The notes under the pieces were generated by a model that was not told where the DNA came from, searched no databases, and worked only from the letters and a program-made list of their open reading frames with translations. Shown piece after piece: positions 26,956-34,321 of a DNA stretch of 64,000 nucleotides. This stretch comes from Mycobacterium mantenii (lineage in GTDB: Bacteria > Actinomycetota > Actinomycetes > Mycobacteriales > Mycobacteriaceae). The DNA is taken from positions 5,208,001 to 5,272,000 of the forward strand of contig NZ_AP022590.1 of NCBI RefSeq assembly GCF_010731775.1, in the 5' to 3' direction. Positions within the stretch are counted from its first letter, which is position 1, and each line of letters begins with the position of its first letter. Position numbers and translations under genes: made by a program.

Positions 26956-27624
26956 GTGACCATACCGTTGTTGCGGGGGTTGGGACTCTTGGGGGCGGTG
27001 ATGGTGGCCGCGACGACGGTGGCGAAAACCGCCCTGGCAGCGCCGCCCCCGGCTCTGCCGTCGCCGCCGCCGGCGCCGGGTATCGGAGTCGATCATGAAT
27101 CCGGTAGGTGCACAGCAGGATTCGCTGCACAGGGTTCCGACGGAAGCTACTACCTGATGACCAGCGGGCACTGCGACGCGCACGACGGCGCCGAATGGAC
27201 GTACGGCAACGATGCTCCGCTCGGCAGAATCTCCGCCAGCGAGCATGAGGGTGACAAGCGAGACGCCGCGATCATCCGTCTGGAGCCGAGTGTCGGCATG
27301 CCGGTCGGCGACGTCGGCGGCAGGTATCAGGTTCGGGATGTGTTGAGCCGCCAGCAGATTCAGGTCGGAATGCCGTTCTGCAAGATCGGCGCGGTGACCG
27401 GTGAGACGTGCGGTGCCGTCAAGGGCATCAATGGTGACGTCGTGGAGGCCAGCGTGTTCAGCCTGGACGGCGACAGCGGCAGTCCCGGGTTCGTGATGAA
27501 TCCGGACGGCACCGTCAGCGCGGTCGGGCTGTTGATGTCGTCGCCCGACGGGGATGACTACACGACCTACTTCATGCTGATCAATCCGCTGCTGGGAAAG
27601 TGGGGGCTTCGCGTCCTTCCATGA
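26956..27624 (+). CDS. Exported trypsin-like (S1-type) serine protease
   Basis: A 222-residue protein starting at GTG behind GGAGGGGG. A signal peptide (about residues 1-29, LGLLGAVMVAATTVAKTALAA) precedes a Pro-rich linker. The chymotrypsin-fold triad is visible: His72 in MTSGHCD, Asp103 in KRDAAIIRL and Ser174 in GDSGSPG. Cysteines at 52/73 and 142/152 match the disulfides of small actinobacterial alpha-lytic-type proteases. No long prodomain is present. It resembles the Rv1815-type exported proteins of mycobacteria. It heads a run of exported proteins. Confidence 0.78.
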   Translation: MTIPLLRGLGLLGAVMVAATTVAKTALAAPPPALPSPPPAPGIGVDHESGRCTAGFAAQGSDGSYYLMTSGHCDAHDGAEWTYGNDAPLGRISASEHEGDKRDAAIIRLEPSVGMPVGDVGGRYQVRDVLSRQQIQVGMPFCKIGAVTGETCGAVKGINGDVVEASVFSLDGDSGSPGFVMNPDGTVSAVGLLMSSPDGDDYTTYFMLINPLLGKWGLRVLP

Positions 27625-27809
27625 GCGGTGCACGGCAGCGTGAGCAGGCCATCGAGGGGCACGTAACGTGGCGTTTGCATTTCTCGAGTACCGGGTATCA
27701 GGTGGACCGGCGTATCGCGTCGGTCCGCAGGGACCCAGGTAGTCCAACCCGTATCGACGCGGCCAACGTGAAGAGGCAGCGGAACCAGCGACACGAAGGG
27801 AAGCAGTAG
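27621..27809 (+). CDS. Possible coupled small ORF, 62 residues
   Basis: ATG at 27621 overlaps the protease stop (ATGA), and the TAG stop overlaps the GTG of the lipoprotein gene by one base. The product (MSGARQREQAIEGHVTWRLHF...) is very basic with no recognisable domain. The double overlap would fit translational coupling across three genes, but it could equally be a 184-base leader containing the lipoprotein ribosome-binding site (AAGGGAAG). Reported because of its position, not its sequence. Confidence 0.3.
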   Translation: MSGARQREQAIEGHVTWRLHFSSTGYQVDRRIASVRRDPGSPTRIDAANVKRQRNQRHEGKQ

Positions 27810-28276
27810 TGAAGCGTGGGATCGTGGTCGGCGTAGCCGGCGTGGCCCTGGTGATCGCGGCCAGCGCCGGATGTTCGAGCAACAAGTCGAGTACCGGATC
27901 GTCCAGCTCGTCGTCTGCGGCGCCAGCGGGTCCGGTGCTCACCGTCGACGGTCAGAACCAAAACATCAGCGGGCAGGTCACCTGCACCGCCGCGGGCGAC
28001 AACATCAACATCGGCATCGGTGACCCGACCGCCGGACTGGGCGCAGTGGTCAGCAACGGCAATCCGCCGCTGGTGCACTCCGTCGGTTTGGGCACCGTAA
28101 ACGGCGTCGCACTCGGTTTTTCCGACGCCGCGCCCAACCAGAGCGGGAATGCGGGGGCCGCGGTCAACGGCAAGGTCTGGGCGATCAAGGGCACCGCTAC
28201 CGGCACCGACATGAGCAACCCGCAGCAACCGCAGCAGGTAACCAAGCCATTCGAGTTGGACTTCACCTGCCCGTAG
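27809..28276 (+). CDS. LpqH (19-kDa antigen) family lipoprotein
   Basis: A 155-residue lipoprotein starting at GTG: signal peptide KRGIVVGVAGVALVIAASAGC with lipidated Cys22, a Ser-rich linker (SSNKSSTGSSSSSS), then the LpqH-type domain (VTCTAAGDNINIGIGDPTAG, HSVGLGTVNGVALGF, with the closing FELDFTC). Two Cys in the mature domain match the disulfide of this family. LpqH homologues are surface TLR2-agonist lipoproteins. This is a paralogue rather than certainly LpqH itself, because the main lpqH locus is elsewhere in M. tuberculosis. Confidence 0.85.
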   Translation: MKRGIVVGVAGVALVIAASAGCSSNKSSTGSSSSSSAAPAGPVLTVDGQNQNISGQVTCTAAGDNINIGIGDPTAGLGAVVSNGNPPLVHSVGLGTVNGVALGFSDAAPNQSGNAGAAVNGKVWAIKGTATGTDMSNPQQPQQVTKPFELDFTCP

Positions 28277-28310
28277 TGCAGGCCGATAACTCCCAAGAGG
28301 GGACGCAGCT

Positions 28311-29378
28311 ATGTCTATGAAACGTGTCGTCAGCGCCGCCGCGTTGGCCGCTGGCCTGAGTATCTCCGCGGCGACTCTGAACGCCGGGTCGGCCTACTCG
28401 GCTCCGCTCGACCCGCCGCCGTGCCCGAATTGCCACGGTGGTGGCGGCGGTGGCGGTGGTGGTGCGCCCGCGCCCGGCGGCGGTGGTGGTGCGCCCGCGC
28501 CCGGCGGCGGTGGTGGTGGCGCCCCCGCGCAGGGCGGGCAGACCAACCCCCCGCAGGGCGGGCAGAGCGCCCCCGCGCAGGGCGGTCAGAGCGCCCCCGC
28601 GCAGGGCGGGCAGAGCAACCCCCCGCAGGGCGGTCAGAGCAACCCCCCGCAAGGTGGGCAGACCAACCCCCCGCAAGGTGGGCAGACCAACCCGCCGCAG
28701 GGTGGCGAGAACACTCCGCAGCCCAACCAGCACGGTCAGTACCCGGGCCAGACGGGGCAGAACACTCCGCCCAATGAGCACGGTCAGTACCCGGGCCAGA
28801 CGGGGCAGAACACTCCGCCCAATGAGCACGGTCAGTACCCGGGCCAGACGGGGCAGAACACTCCGCCCAATGAGCATGGGCAGTACCCGCCGCAGACCGG
28901 TCAGAACACCCCGCCCGACGAGCACGGTCAAAACCCGCCGCCGAACAACAGGCAGCGGTACGAGGCGCTGAATCCGCCGGCCACACAGCCTCCGCACCCG
29001 GCGTACATCCCGCGCCACGACGTGGTCACCGCCAACGCGCAGATAGGTGGCCCTGCCGGCCCGAATGTCCAATTCAGCATCCCGGGTCGCGGGGCGCCCC
29101 CACCACCGCGCGAGCACGGCTACGGCTGGAACGACGGCCGGGCCCCCGGCCACCCGCCGCCACACTGGGAGGGCCCGCCGCCCCCAGGGGGCTGGGACGG
29201 TCCGCCGCCTCCGGGGGGCTGGAACCGGCCGTGGGGCGGACCGCCGCGTGACGTGGCGGCGGCACGGGGCGACTTCGGACCGTTCAACTACAACACCTTC
29301 ACCGCCATCCCGGTCTACAACTGGCAGTACGGCGGTTGGGGTTACTGGTTCTTCGGGGTTTGGGTTCCGCTGTACTGA
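28311..29378 (+). CDS. Exported Gly/Pro/Gln-rich tandem-repeat protein
   Basis: A 355-residue protein with a signal peptide (MSMKRVVSAAALAAGLSIS to about YSA-PL). The mature part has four zones: a CPNC motif and Gly-rich GGGGAPAPGG stretch; seven 8-residue repeats (GGQTNPPQ/GGQSAPAQ/GGQSNPPQ); four 16-residue repeats (consensus HGQYPGQTGQNTPPNE); and a Pro/Gly/Trp-rich region ending in an aromatic C-terminus (TFTAIPVYNWQYGGWGYWFF). No known domain. The aromatic end resembles a small folded cap and the repeats look like a disordered cell-wall-spanning stalk. It lies 34 bp after the LpqH-like gene, probably co-transcribed. Confidence 0.8.
   Translation: MSMKRVVSAAALAAGLSISAATLNAGSAYSAPLDPPPCPNCHGGGGGGGGGAPAPGGGGGAPAPGGGGGGAPAQGGQTNPPQGGQSAPAQGGQSAPAQGGQSNPPQGGQSNPPQGGQTNPPQGGQTNPPQGGENTPQPNQHGQYPGQTGQNTPPNEHGQYPGQTGQNTPPNEHGQYPGQTGQNTPPNEHGQYPPQTGQNTPPDEHGQNPPPNNRQRYEALNPPATQPPHPAYIPRHDVVTANAQIGGPAGPNVQFSIPGRGAPPPPREHGYGWNDGRAPGHPPPHWEGPPPPGGWDGPPPPGGWNRPWGGPPRDVAAARGDFGPFNYNTFTAIPVYNWQYGGWGYWFFGVWVPLY
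28533..28700 (+). repeat. Seven tandem 24-bp units inside the repeat protein gene
   Basis: Seven in-frame 24-base copies encode GGQTNPPQ, GGQSAPAQ twice, GGQSNPPQ twice and GGQTNPPQ twice. Adjacent copies are nearly identical at the DNA level, so copy number could vary by slippage without breaking the frame. Confidence 0.9.
28731..28922 (+). repeat. Four tandem 48-bp units inside the repeat protein gene
   Basis: Copies at 28731-28778, 28779-28826, 28827-28874 and 28875-28922. The first three encode HGQYPGQTGQNTPPNE identically and appear identical in DNA; the fourth has diverged (HGQYPPQTGQNTPPDE). A partial fifth unit (HGQNPPPNN) follows. Confidence 0.92.
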
Positions 29379-29499
29379 TCCCTTACCGATCGACCGTCGG
29401 TGTCGGCGGGCGCAGCCGTCGTTCGGCGCGCCCGCCGAGCCGTCTTCGGGCTTCGTCTCGACCCTGCGGCGGGAGCACCGGCATGGCAGGCTCTGGTAG

Positions 29500-29739
29500 A
29501 TGGACGTGAGAGAGAACGTTCGCCGGGCCATCGACGTCGTGACGGCCTGGTCGTCCGACAGCGGCCACGAATTCACCTGGAACCGGCTGGTCGAGAACGT
29601 GATCGATGACCCTGACGGCGACATCATGCTGTTGATGGGTTTTGTCAATCTCGCCGGCGAGCTGGGGATCAGACTTGAGAAGGCCACCGGCCAAAATGTG
29701 CGATCGCACCTGCAGGACATCGCCCGCAAGTACGTCTGA
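29500..29739 (+). CDS. Small conserved-looking protein, unknown function
   Basis: A 79-residue acidic protein starting ATG at 29500 (MDVRENVRRAIDVVTAWSSDSGHEF). It is soluble, with no signal peptide, and probably all-helical (GDIMLLMGFVNLAGELGIRLEKATG). The balanced composition and lack of low complexity argue for a real protein. It converges with the lytic transglycosylase gene, 12 bp apart. No family recognised. Confidence 0.6.
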   Translation: MDVRENVRRAIDVVTAWSSDSGHEFTWNRLVENVIDDPDGDIMLLMGFVNLAGELGIRLEKATGQNVRSHLQDIARKYV

Positions 29740-29751
29740 CGTCGCGAACGT

Positions 29752-30708
29752 CTACTGCGGGTGGGCCGCCACGTAATCGGCGGCCGGGGTCGGAGACGAC
29801 GCGTCGTAGCCTATGGGCAGCAGCACGTCGCCGGCCGTCGTGAGGCAATAAACGTCCCACCGATAATAGGCGGCGAACGTCGCGGGATCGGCCGCGATCA
29901 GCGCCGCGTACTGGTCGACCGCTCGCACATATTCGGTGGCGTGGTTGTAGCCGTAGATGGCGTGATCGCGGTCGTTGGCAAACCCGTTTGCGGCCAGGTA
30001 GCGGCCCGCCGCCAGGATGCTGTCGTGGGGTGAGTGGATGTCACCGCCCTGGCCGTAGCCGGCGAACGTCGAGGGTAAAAACTGCATGGGTCCCTGAGCG
30101 CCGGCGGTGCTCGCACCGACGATGCTGCCAAAGCGCGACTCGACGAAATTGATGGCGGCCAGGTAGTTCCAGCCGACACCGGATTCCGCCTCCGCCTGGT
30201 GGTAGTAGTTCATCAGCTCGTCGGCCGGTGCCGGCGGCTCGATACGCCATGCGGGCAGGGTTGCCCGCACCGGGGTCAGCGCCGTGAGTTGCCGACGAGC
30301 GTCGACGTTGCGGTCGTAGACATCGGCCAACTCCGGCGGGATGCGCGGGCGTGTGGTGGCATCCCATTCCGGGTGGCGGCCGATGGCGCGGTAGGCCGCC
30401 TGCTCACGATGCGCCGCCGCCGTCAGCGCCGGCTCCGGTGTCCCCGGGTCGCGCAGCGCGCGCTCGTCGGCGACAAGGTCGTCGGCCACCTGGGCGGGGT
30501 CCGATGCGAGGCGAGGCTGCGCGCCGCCGGGCGTACCCGCGTCGGCGGGCACCATGCGCGTCGTCGGTGGCGGTGGCGCGGCGGCGCGGGTCGTCGGGCT
30601 CGGGCCGGTAGCGGTCGATGGATGCGACGCCGAACACGCGACGAGCGCGAACATGATCGCGCCGACGACGAGCGGCGCGGTGCGCCGGTTACGGCTCACG
30701 GTGATCAT
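29752..30708 (-). CDS. Lytic murein transglycosylase lipoprotein (SLT/GEWL domain)
   Basis: A 318-residue protein from ATG 30708 (MITVSRNRRTAPLVVGAIMF). Lipobox ALVAC puts the lipidated residue at Cys25. A Pro/Thr-rich linker and a helical region lead to the transglycosylase domain near residues 180-300: the catalytic Glu is in NFVESRFG, and STAGAQGPMQFLPSTFAGYG and YNHATEYVRAVDQYAALI are family signatures. It would cleave peptidoglycan glycan strands at the outer face of the membrane. The longer upstream frame is not preferred because it would bury the signal peptide. Confidence 0.87.
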   Translation of the reverse strand: MITVSRNRRTAPLVVGAIMFALVACSASHPSTATGPSPTTRAAAPPPPTTRMVPADAGTPGGAQPRLASDPAQVADDLVADERALRDPGTPEPALTAAAHREQAAYRAIGRHPEWDATTRPRIPPELADVYDRNVDARRQLTALTPVRATLPAWRIEPPAPADELMNYYHQAEAESGVGWNYLAAINFVESRFGSIVGASTAGAQGPMQFLPSTFAGYGQGGDIHSPHDSILAAGRYLAANGFANDRDHAIYGYNHATEYVRAVDQYAALIAADPATFAAYYRWDVYCLTTAGDVLLPIGYDASSPTPAADYVAAHPQ

Positions 30709-30833
30709 TGCCTCGATCCCAACGGTTGGCCCACAGCGAGTCTGTCGCATCGGACCGCGTGACTTCAACGAGGTGACGGCTTTCTGTACGTCGAGTGTTG
30801 TGACAATCGCTCGGCGCTCTCAAACTGGTTGAT

Positions 30834-31622
30834 ATGCGCGACCGCGAGAAGATCGACTCGGAATTGCGGCTCATCGCGCTGCGGCGTCAAGCGATCCGCG
30901 AGCAGGGTGGTCAGCCCTCGTCCCTGGAGGCCGACGCACTGCTCGACGAAATCTTGGCCCACGGCGCGGGGCTGTCTGGGGTCGACGCGGTTGAGGACTG
31001 GGAAGCCGAGTTCGCCGCCGCCGCCACGGCGCGGGACGGCACTACGCGCACCCTCACGCGGCGGCGCCGAACGGGTGCCGCGCTGCGGCGCGTGGGCCTT
31101 TTCGCGGCATTGCCGTTATCTGTGGTAGCCGCCCTCGCCGCGGTGGTGGTGATGTTCGCGCTGCACCGGCCCGATACGTCCGCACAATCGGAGGACCCCC
31201 CGCCTTCGGCCGCACCCTCCACGCCGGTTGCACCGAAGGCATCCGCTCCGGCAATCAGCGCCGTCGACTCGGCGTTCATCGCCGCGTTGCGGCGGGAAGG
31301 CGTGCCGATTCCCAGTCAGGACTACGTGATGGCCCACGGGCACGCGGTCTGCGACTTTCTGGCGCACCAACCCAACTTCGCGGACGCGGTCGAGTCCGTG
31401 CAGCGAACGTCGATCTGGGACGCCCAGCAAAGCACGGACGTCACCGCGGGCGCCATCGTCGCGTACTGCCCGCAGTCTCGACCCAAGGGCCCGGACCCAA
31501 CGCAGCCGGATTATCAGAAATCGTTATCCGACTTGCAGGACATTGAACGGAACCTGCAAGGCATCCAAGGGAATCTGCAAGACATTCGGGGTGGGCTGGA
31601 CAAGCTTCCGGGCCACCCGTAA
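30834..31622 (+). CDS. DUF732-type membrane protein with heptad-like C-terminal tail
   Basis: A 262-residue protein. A cytoplasmic N-terminus rich in charged residues (1-85) precedes one transmembrane helix (about 87-110, VGLFAALPLSVVAALAAVVV) and a Pro/Ala-rich linker. A DUF732-like domain follows (about 143-220, VDSAFIAALRREGVPIPSQ and AVCDFLAHQ), with two Cys. The tail repeats DIERNLQ-GIQGNLQ-DIRGGLD in 7-residue steps, suggesting a short coiled coil. DUF732 proteins are common exported mycobacterial proteins of unknown function. Divergent from the lytic transglycosylase gene. Confidence 0.78.
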   Translation: MRDREKIDSELRLIALRRQAIREQGGQPSSLEADALLDEILAHGAGLSGVDAVEDWEAEFAAAATARDGTTRTLTRRRRTGAALRRVGLFAALPLSVVAALAAVVVMFALHRPDTSAQSEDPPPSAAPSTPVAPKASAPAISAVDSAFIAALRREGVPIPSQDYVMAHGHAVCDFLAHQPNFADAVESVQRTSIWDAQQSTDVTAGAIVAYCPQSRPKGPDPTQPDYQKSLSDLQDIERNLQGIQGNLQDIRGGLDKLPGHP

Positions 31623-31775
31623 TCCGGGCACGCGCGTCCTGCTCGGCCGAAGGCTGACCTTTTCAGCGATCGGATTTCCGCGAAGCGCTTCGGTCATATT
31701 GCCGCGCCGCGTCCCGTCTGCAGAATAAAATGCCGTTCGTCCCAATGATTTTGCCGGCATGGTACGGGGGAAATC

Positions 31776-33662
31776 ATGTTCAATCTATTCCGCAACAGAT
31801 TGCCGGCAGCTGCACTTATCGTCGTTTTGACAGTTGGCGCATGCTCCCCCTCTTGCGAACCGACAGATACCTGTGGGGCGTCCGCTACCGACATGGATAC
31901 GGATGACGGTATGGACGCCATGGCGATGGCGACCGAGCCCTGTCCTTTGGTTAAGTTAACGAAGCATGATCCTGATCCGCCGTTGTATCCCTACATCGGA
32001 AGCGCGCATTGGCACGTGCCGTGGGGGCAGGATTATTTTGATCAGGGCTTGCGATTCTACTTTGGTTTCAACAACCGCGAAGCCTATCGCGCATTCAAAA
32101 AGGCGGCTCACGAAGCCGAGGACAATGGAATTCCTTGCTCGGCATGCTATTGGGCTCAAGCGCTCGTGCTGGGAGTAGACCTCAATCTAGGCAAACAATC
32201 GGAGCCCGACCGAGATGCGGCGAATGATGCGCTACGCCGTGCCACCCAAGAAAAGCCGAACCGTGAAGACTGGGAAATCATTCACGCGTTGTTCGACCGC
32301 TATCGGGATTGCGGAAAGTCTGATTCTCTCAAGAAATGCCAGATGGATCGCAACGAAGCCTATTATCGCGGGATGAAGGAAGTGGTGGATAACTTCGCCA
32401 CCGACGACCCCACCGCCATAACCCTCCTCGCCGACGCGGCGATGAACATAACGTCATGGCATTATTGGGACGACCGCAAGCGGGTCGATCCGCGGATCTT
32501 AGAGACGAAGAATTATCTCGAGAGGGCTTTGGGATTCGTCCAATCTCCGCGAAACGAAGGACCCATCCACTGGTATATCCACCTCATGGAGCAGTCGCGC
32601 ACGCCGGCCGTGGCTCGTCGATACGCAGACTGGTTGGCGCCATTGGCGCCGAATTCGGGTCATTTGGTCCACATGCCGTCGCACATTTATTTCCGCATGG
32701 GAGACATGCGGAACGCGATCAGGGCCAACAAAGAAGCGACCGATGCGGACGACAGGTATTTCGCGACCGAGCCGGATTTATATCGCCCGGATGGCGACCG
32801 CTACAAATACGGATATTACCTCCACAATATTCATTTCGTACTCGCAGCCGCAACATTGAGCGGCGACGAAGGCCACGACATCAACCCTTACGCGGACAAG
32901 CTGCTTCAATCGTTGCCGGACAAGGCGAACGGATTCCGCGCGGACGAATACCGAGCCGCCTATTACTTGACAAAGCTGAATTTCTCCAGCCCGGCAGATA
33001 TTCGCAACTTCACGAAACCAGATGCTATCAATCGTCAGCCGTTCGCCAACATCGCCTACGATTTCACGCAACTGATGGCGGATATCTGGGGAAAGGCCTC
33101 CAAGCCGTCTACCGACAGACTCGATGCCGATGTCGCCACATATCGTAAGTACGTGTCCGACAAGGGCAAACGGAACGCGAACTGCGATATTGCCCAGGAT
33201 CTACCGAAACCCAGCCTGTGTCTGGCCGCGATCCTGCGTGATCTGGGGCACGCGCGGGTGGAGGCCTCGAAGGGTGATTGGGGCGCTGCGGTTACCGATG
33301 CGGATCACGCCGTCAAAACCCAGGACGCCCTGGACTACGACGAGCCTCCGTTGTGGCCCTACCCCGCGCGCCAGACGCTGGCCTCGATCCTGATCCGGAG
33401 GGCGGACGCCGAAGGCCCCGCGGCGGCTGGGGCGTATCTGGCCTGGGCCAGGGACTCGCTATTGGAGAGCCTGAAAGGCAAGGGGGCCGGTCCCGGCGAG
33501 ATGCCGACGGGAACATTTCCCGGAAACGGCTGGGCATATTACGGGCTGCTGGAGGTGGCGCTGCGGGACGGCTCGGCCGAGAACGTCATAAATGATGCCA
33601 GGGCAGACCTTGCCAAAAATTGGTTTGGGGCCCCCGAATTTCACACACTCGATCGCATGTAG
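31776..33662 (+). CDS. TPR-containing lipoprotein, probably acquired by transfer
   Basis: A 628-residue protein with lipoprotein signal peptide (LIVVLTVGAC, lipidated Cys23). A Cys/Met/Asp-rich segment follows (CSPSCEPTDTC at 23-33, DMDTDDGMDAMAMA at 39-52), then helical repeats. The block YFDQGLRFYFGFNNREAYRA (87-106) plus CYWAQALVLGVDLNLG, and conserved His motifs HWYIH (265-269) and HLVHMPSHIY (296-305), match a large bacterial TPR family of unknown function in which these His residues are conserved. Most of the gene is visibly AT-richer than its neighbours (Asn/Lys/Tyr codons, many AAA/AAT/TAT) and becomes GC-rich only near the 3' end. Function unknown; metal binding is a guess from the Cys/Met/His content. 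Confidence 0.75.
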   Translation: MFNLFRNRLPAAALIVVLTVGACSPSCEPTDTCGASATDMDTDDGMDAMAMATEPCPLVKLTKHDPDPPLYPYIGSAHWHVPWGQDYFDQGLRFYFGFNNREAYRAFKKAAHEAEDNGIPCSACYWAQALVLGVDLNLGKQSEPDRDAANDALRRATQEKPNREDWEIIHALFDRYRDCGKSDSLKKCQMDRNEAYYRGMKEVVDNFATDDPTAITLLADAAMNITSWHYWDDRKRVDPRILETKNYLERALGFVQSPRNEGPIHWYIHLMEQSRTPAVARRYADWLAPLAPNSGHLVHMPSHIYFRMGDMRNAIRANKEATDADDRYFATEPDLYRPDGDRYKYGYYLHNIHFVLAAATLSGDEGHDINPYADKLLQSLPDKANGFRADEYRAAYYLTKLNFSSPADIRNFTKPDAINRQPFANIAYDFTQLMADIWGKASKPSTDRLDADVATYRKYVSDKGKRNANCDIAQDLPKPSLCLAAILRDLGHARVEASKGDWGAAVTDADHAVKTQDALDYDEPPLWPYPARQTLASILIRRADAEGPAAAGAYLAWARDSLLESLKGKGAGPGEMPTGTFPGNGWAYYGLLEVALRDGSAENVINDARADLAKNWFGAPEFHTLDRM

Positions 33663-33907
33663 GCCGGCGCGTGGCCGGCAGCGGAATGCGTGCGATTGCT
33701 GACCGTCTCTACCGGCGCTGACGGGGACCGGGCGTCGGCGCCCCCAGTCAGGAATTCAACTGCATTTTCGGCCCGGGTGAGAGCGTCAGCAGCTGGACCC
33801 GCAGGTTCTCATCATCAGTCAGGCCTAGCGATATTTTGACCGTGTCAGCACAAGTGGAGTACTGCACTACTCGTGCCCGCGCCCGGGATCGCGGAAACGA
33901 TCTAGCC

Positions 33908-34192
33908 ATGAAAACCAAGCTGGCACCGCCGACAGGGGCAACCATGGTCGACGAGTGGGACAACATCGGGGCAGCCTTCAGGGTGTTCGACGGCCCGGAG
34001 TGGAGTATCAACCACGCCGGCGACGGGCCACCGGTCGATATCGTGGTCTCCGTCATCGGGCGGCAATTCGTTGACGGGCGCGCGGAGTGCCAGGTCGTCA
34101 TCGACTGTCCCGATACCCCGATCATCGCGCCGGCCGAAGCCCGGAAGCTGGGCAGGGCGTTGATCGCCGCAGCGGACGCCGCTGACGGATGA
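33908..34192 (+). CDS. Small conserved-looking protein, unknown function
   Basis: A 94-residue frame from ATG 33908 (MKTKLAPPTGATMVDEWDNIGAAFRVFDGPEW). It is soluble, with a beta-rich middle (DIVVSVIGRQFVDGRAECQVVI) and a helical end (EARKLGRALIAAADAADG). Codon use is typical of the genome. The ribosome-binding site is weak (GGAAACG). It precedes the convergent tRNA-Thr gene. No family recognised with confidence. Confidence 0.55.
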   Translation: MKTKLAPPTGATMVDEWDNIGAAFRVFDGPEWSINHAGDGPPVDIVVSVIGRQFVDGRAECQVVIDCPDTPIIAPAEARKLGRALIAAADAADG

Positions 34193-34221
34193 CGTTGCGC
34201 GCCGACGCAAAACAGGTTCGG

Positions 34222-34293
34222 AGCCCCCTGTCAGGATTGAACTGACGACCGCTCGCTTACAAGGCGAGTGCTCTACCACTGAGCTAAGGAGGC
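34222..34293 (-). tRNA. tRNA-Thr (anticodon TGT)
   Basis: On the minus strand the 72 bases fold as a complete cloverleaf. The acceptor stem GCCTCCT pairs with AGGGGGC (one G-T pair) and the discriminator is T. The D arm is AGCTCAGTGGTAGAGC, the anticodon stem CTCGC/GCGAG encloses the loop CTTGTAA (anticodon TGT, reading ACA), and the T loop is TTCAATC. CCA is not encoded. Its 3' end faces the accessory region at 22-34 kb. Confidence 0.95.
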
Positions 34294-34321
34294 GGGGTGA
34301 AACCGGACCCAGCCTAATCGG

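Noticed and set aside
28533..28922. Tandem repeats resembling a CRISPR array
   Set aside because: Units are contiguous, in frame, without spacers, and code for a Gly/Pro/Gln-rich exported protein; no cas gene is nearby.
34222..34293. tRNA-Thr as the attachment site of an integrated island
   Set aside because: No duplicated tRNA 3' end was seen in the accessory region to its left and there is no integrase or excisionase gene.
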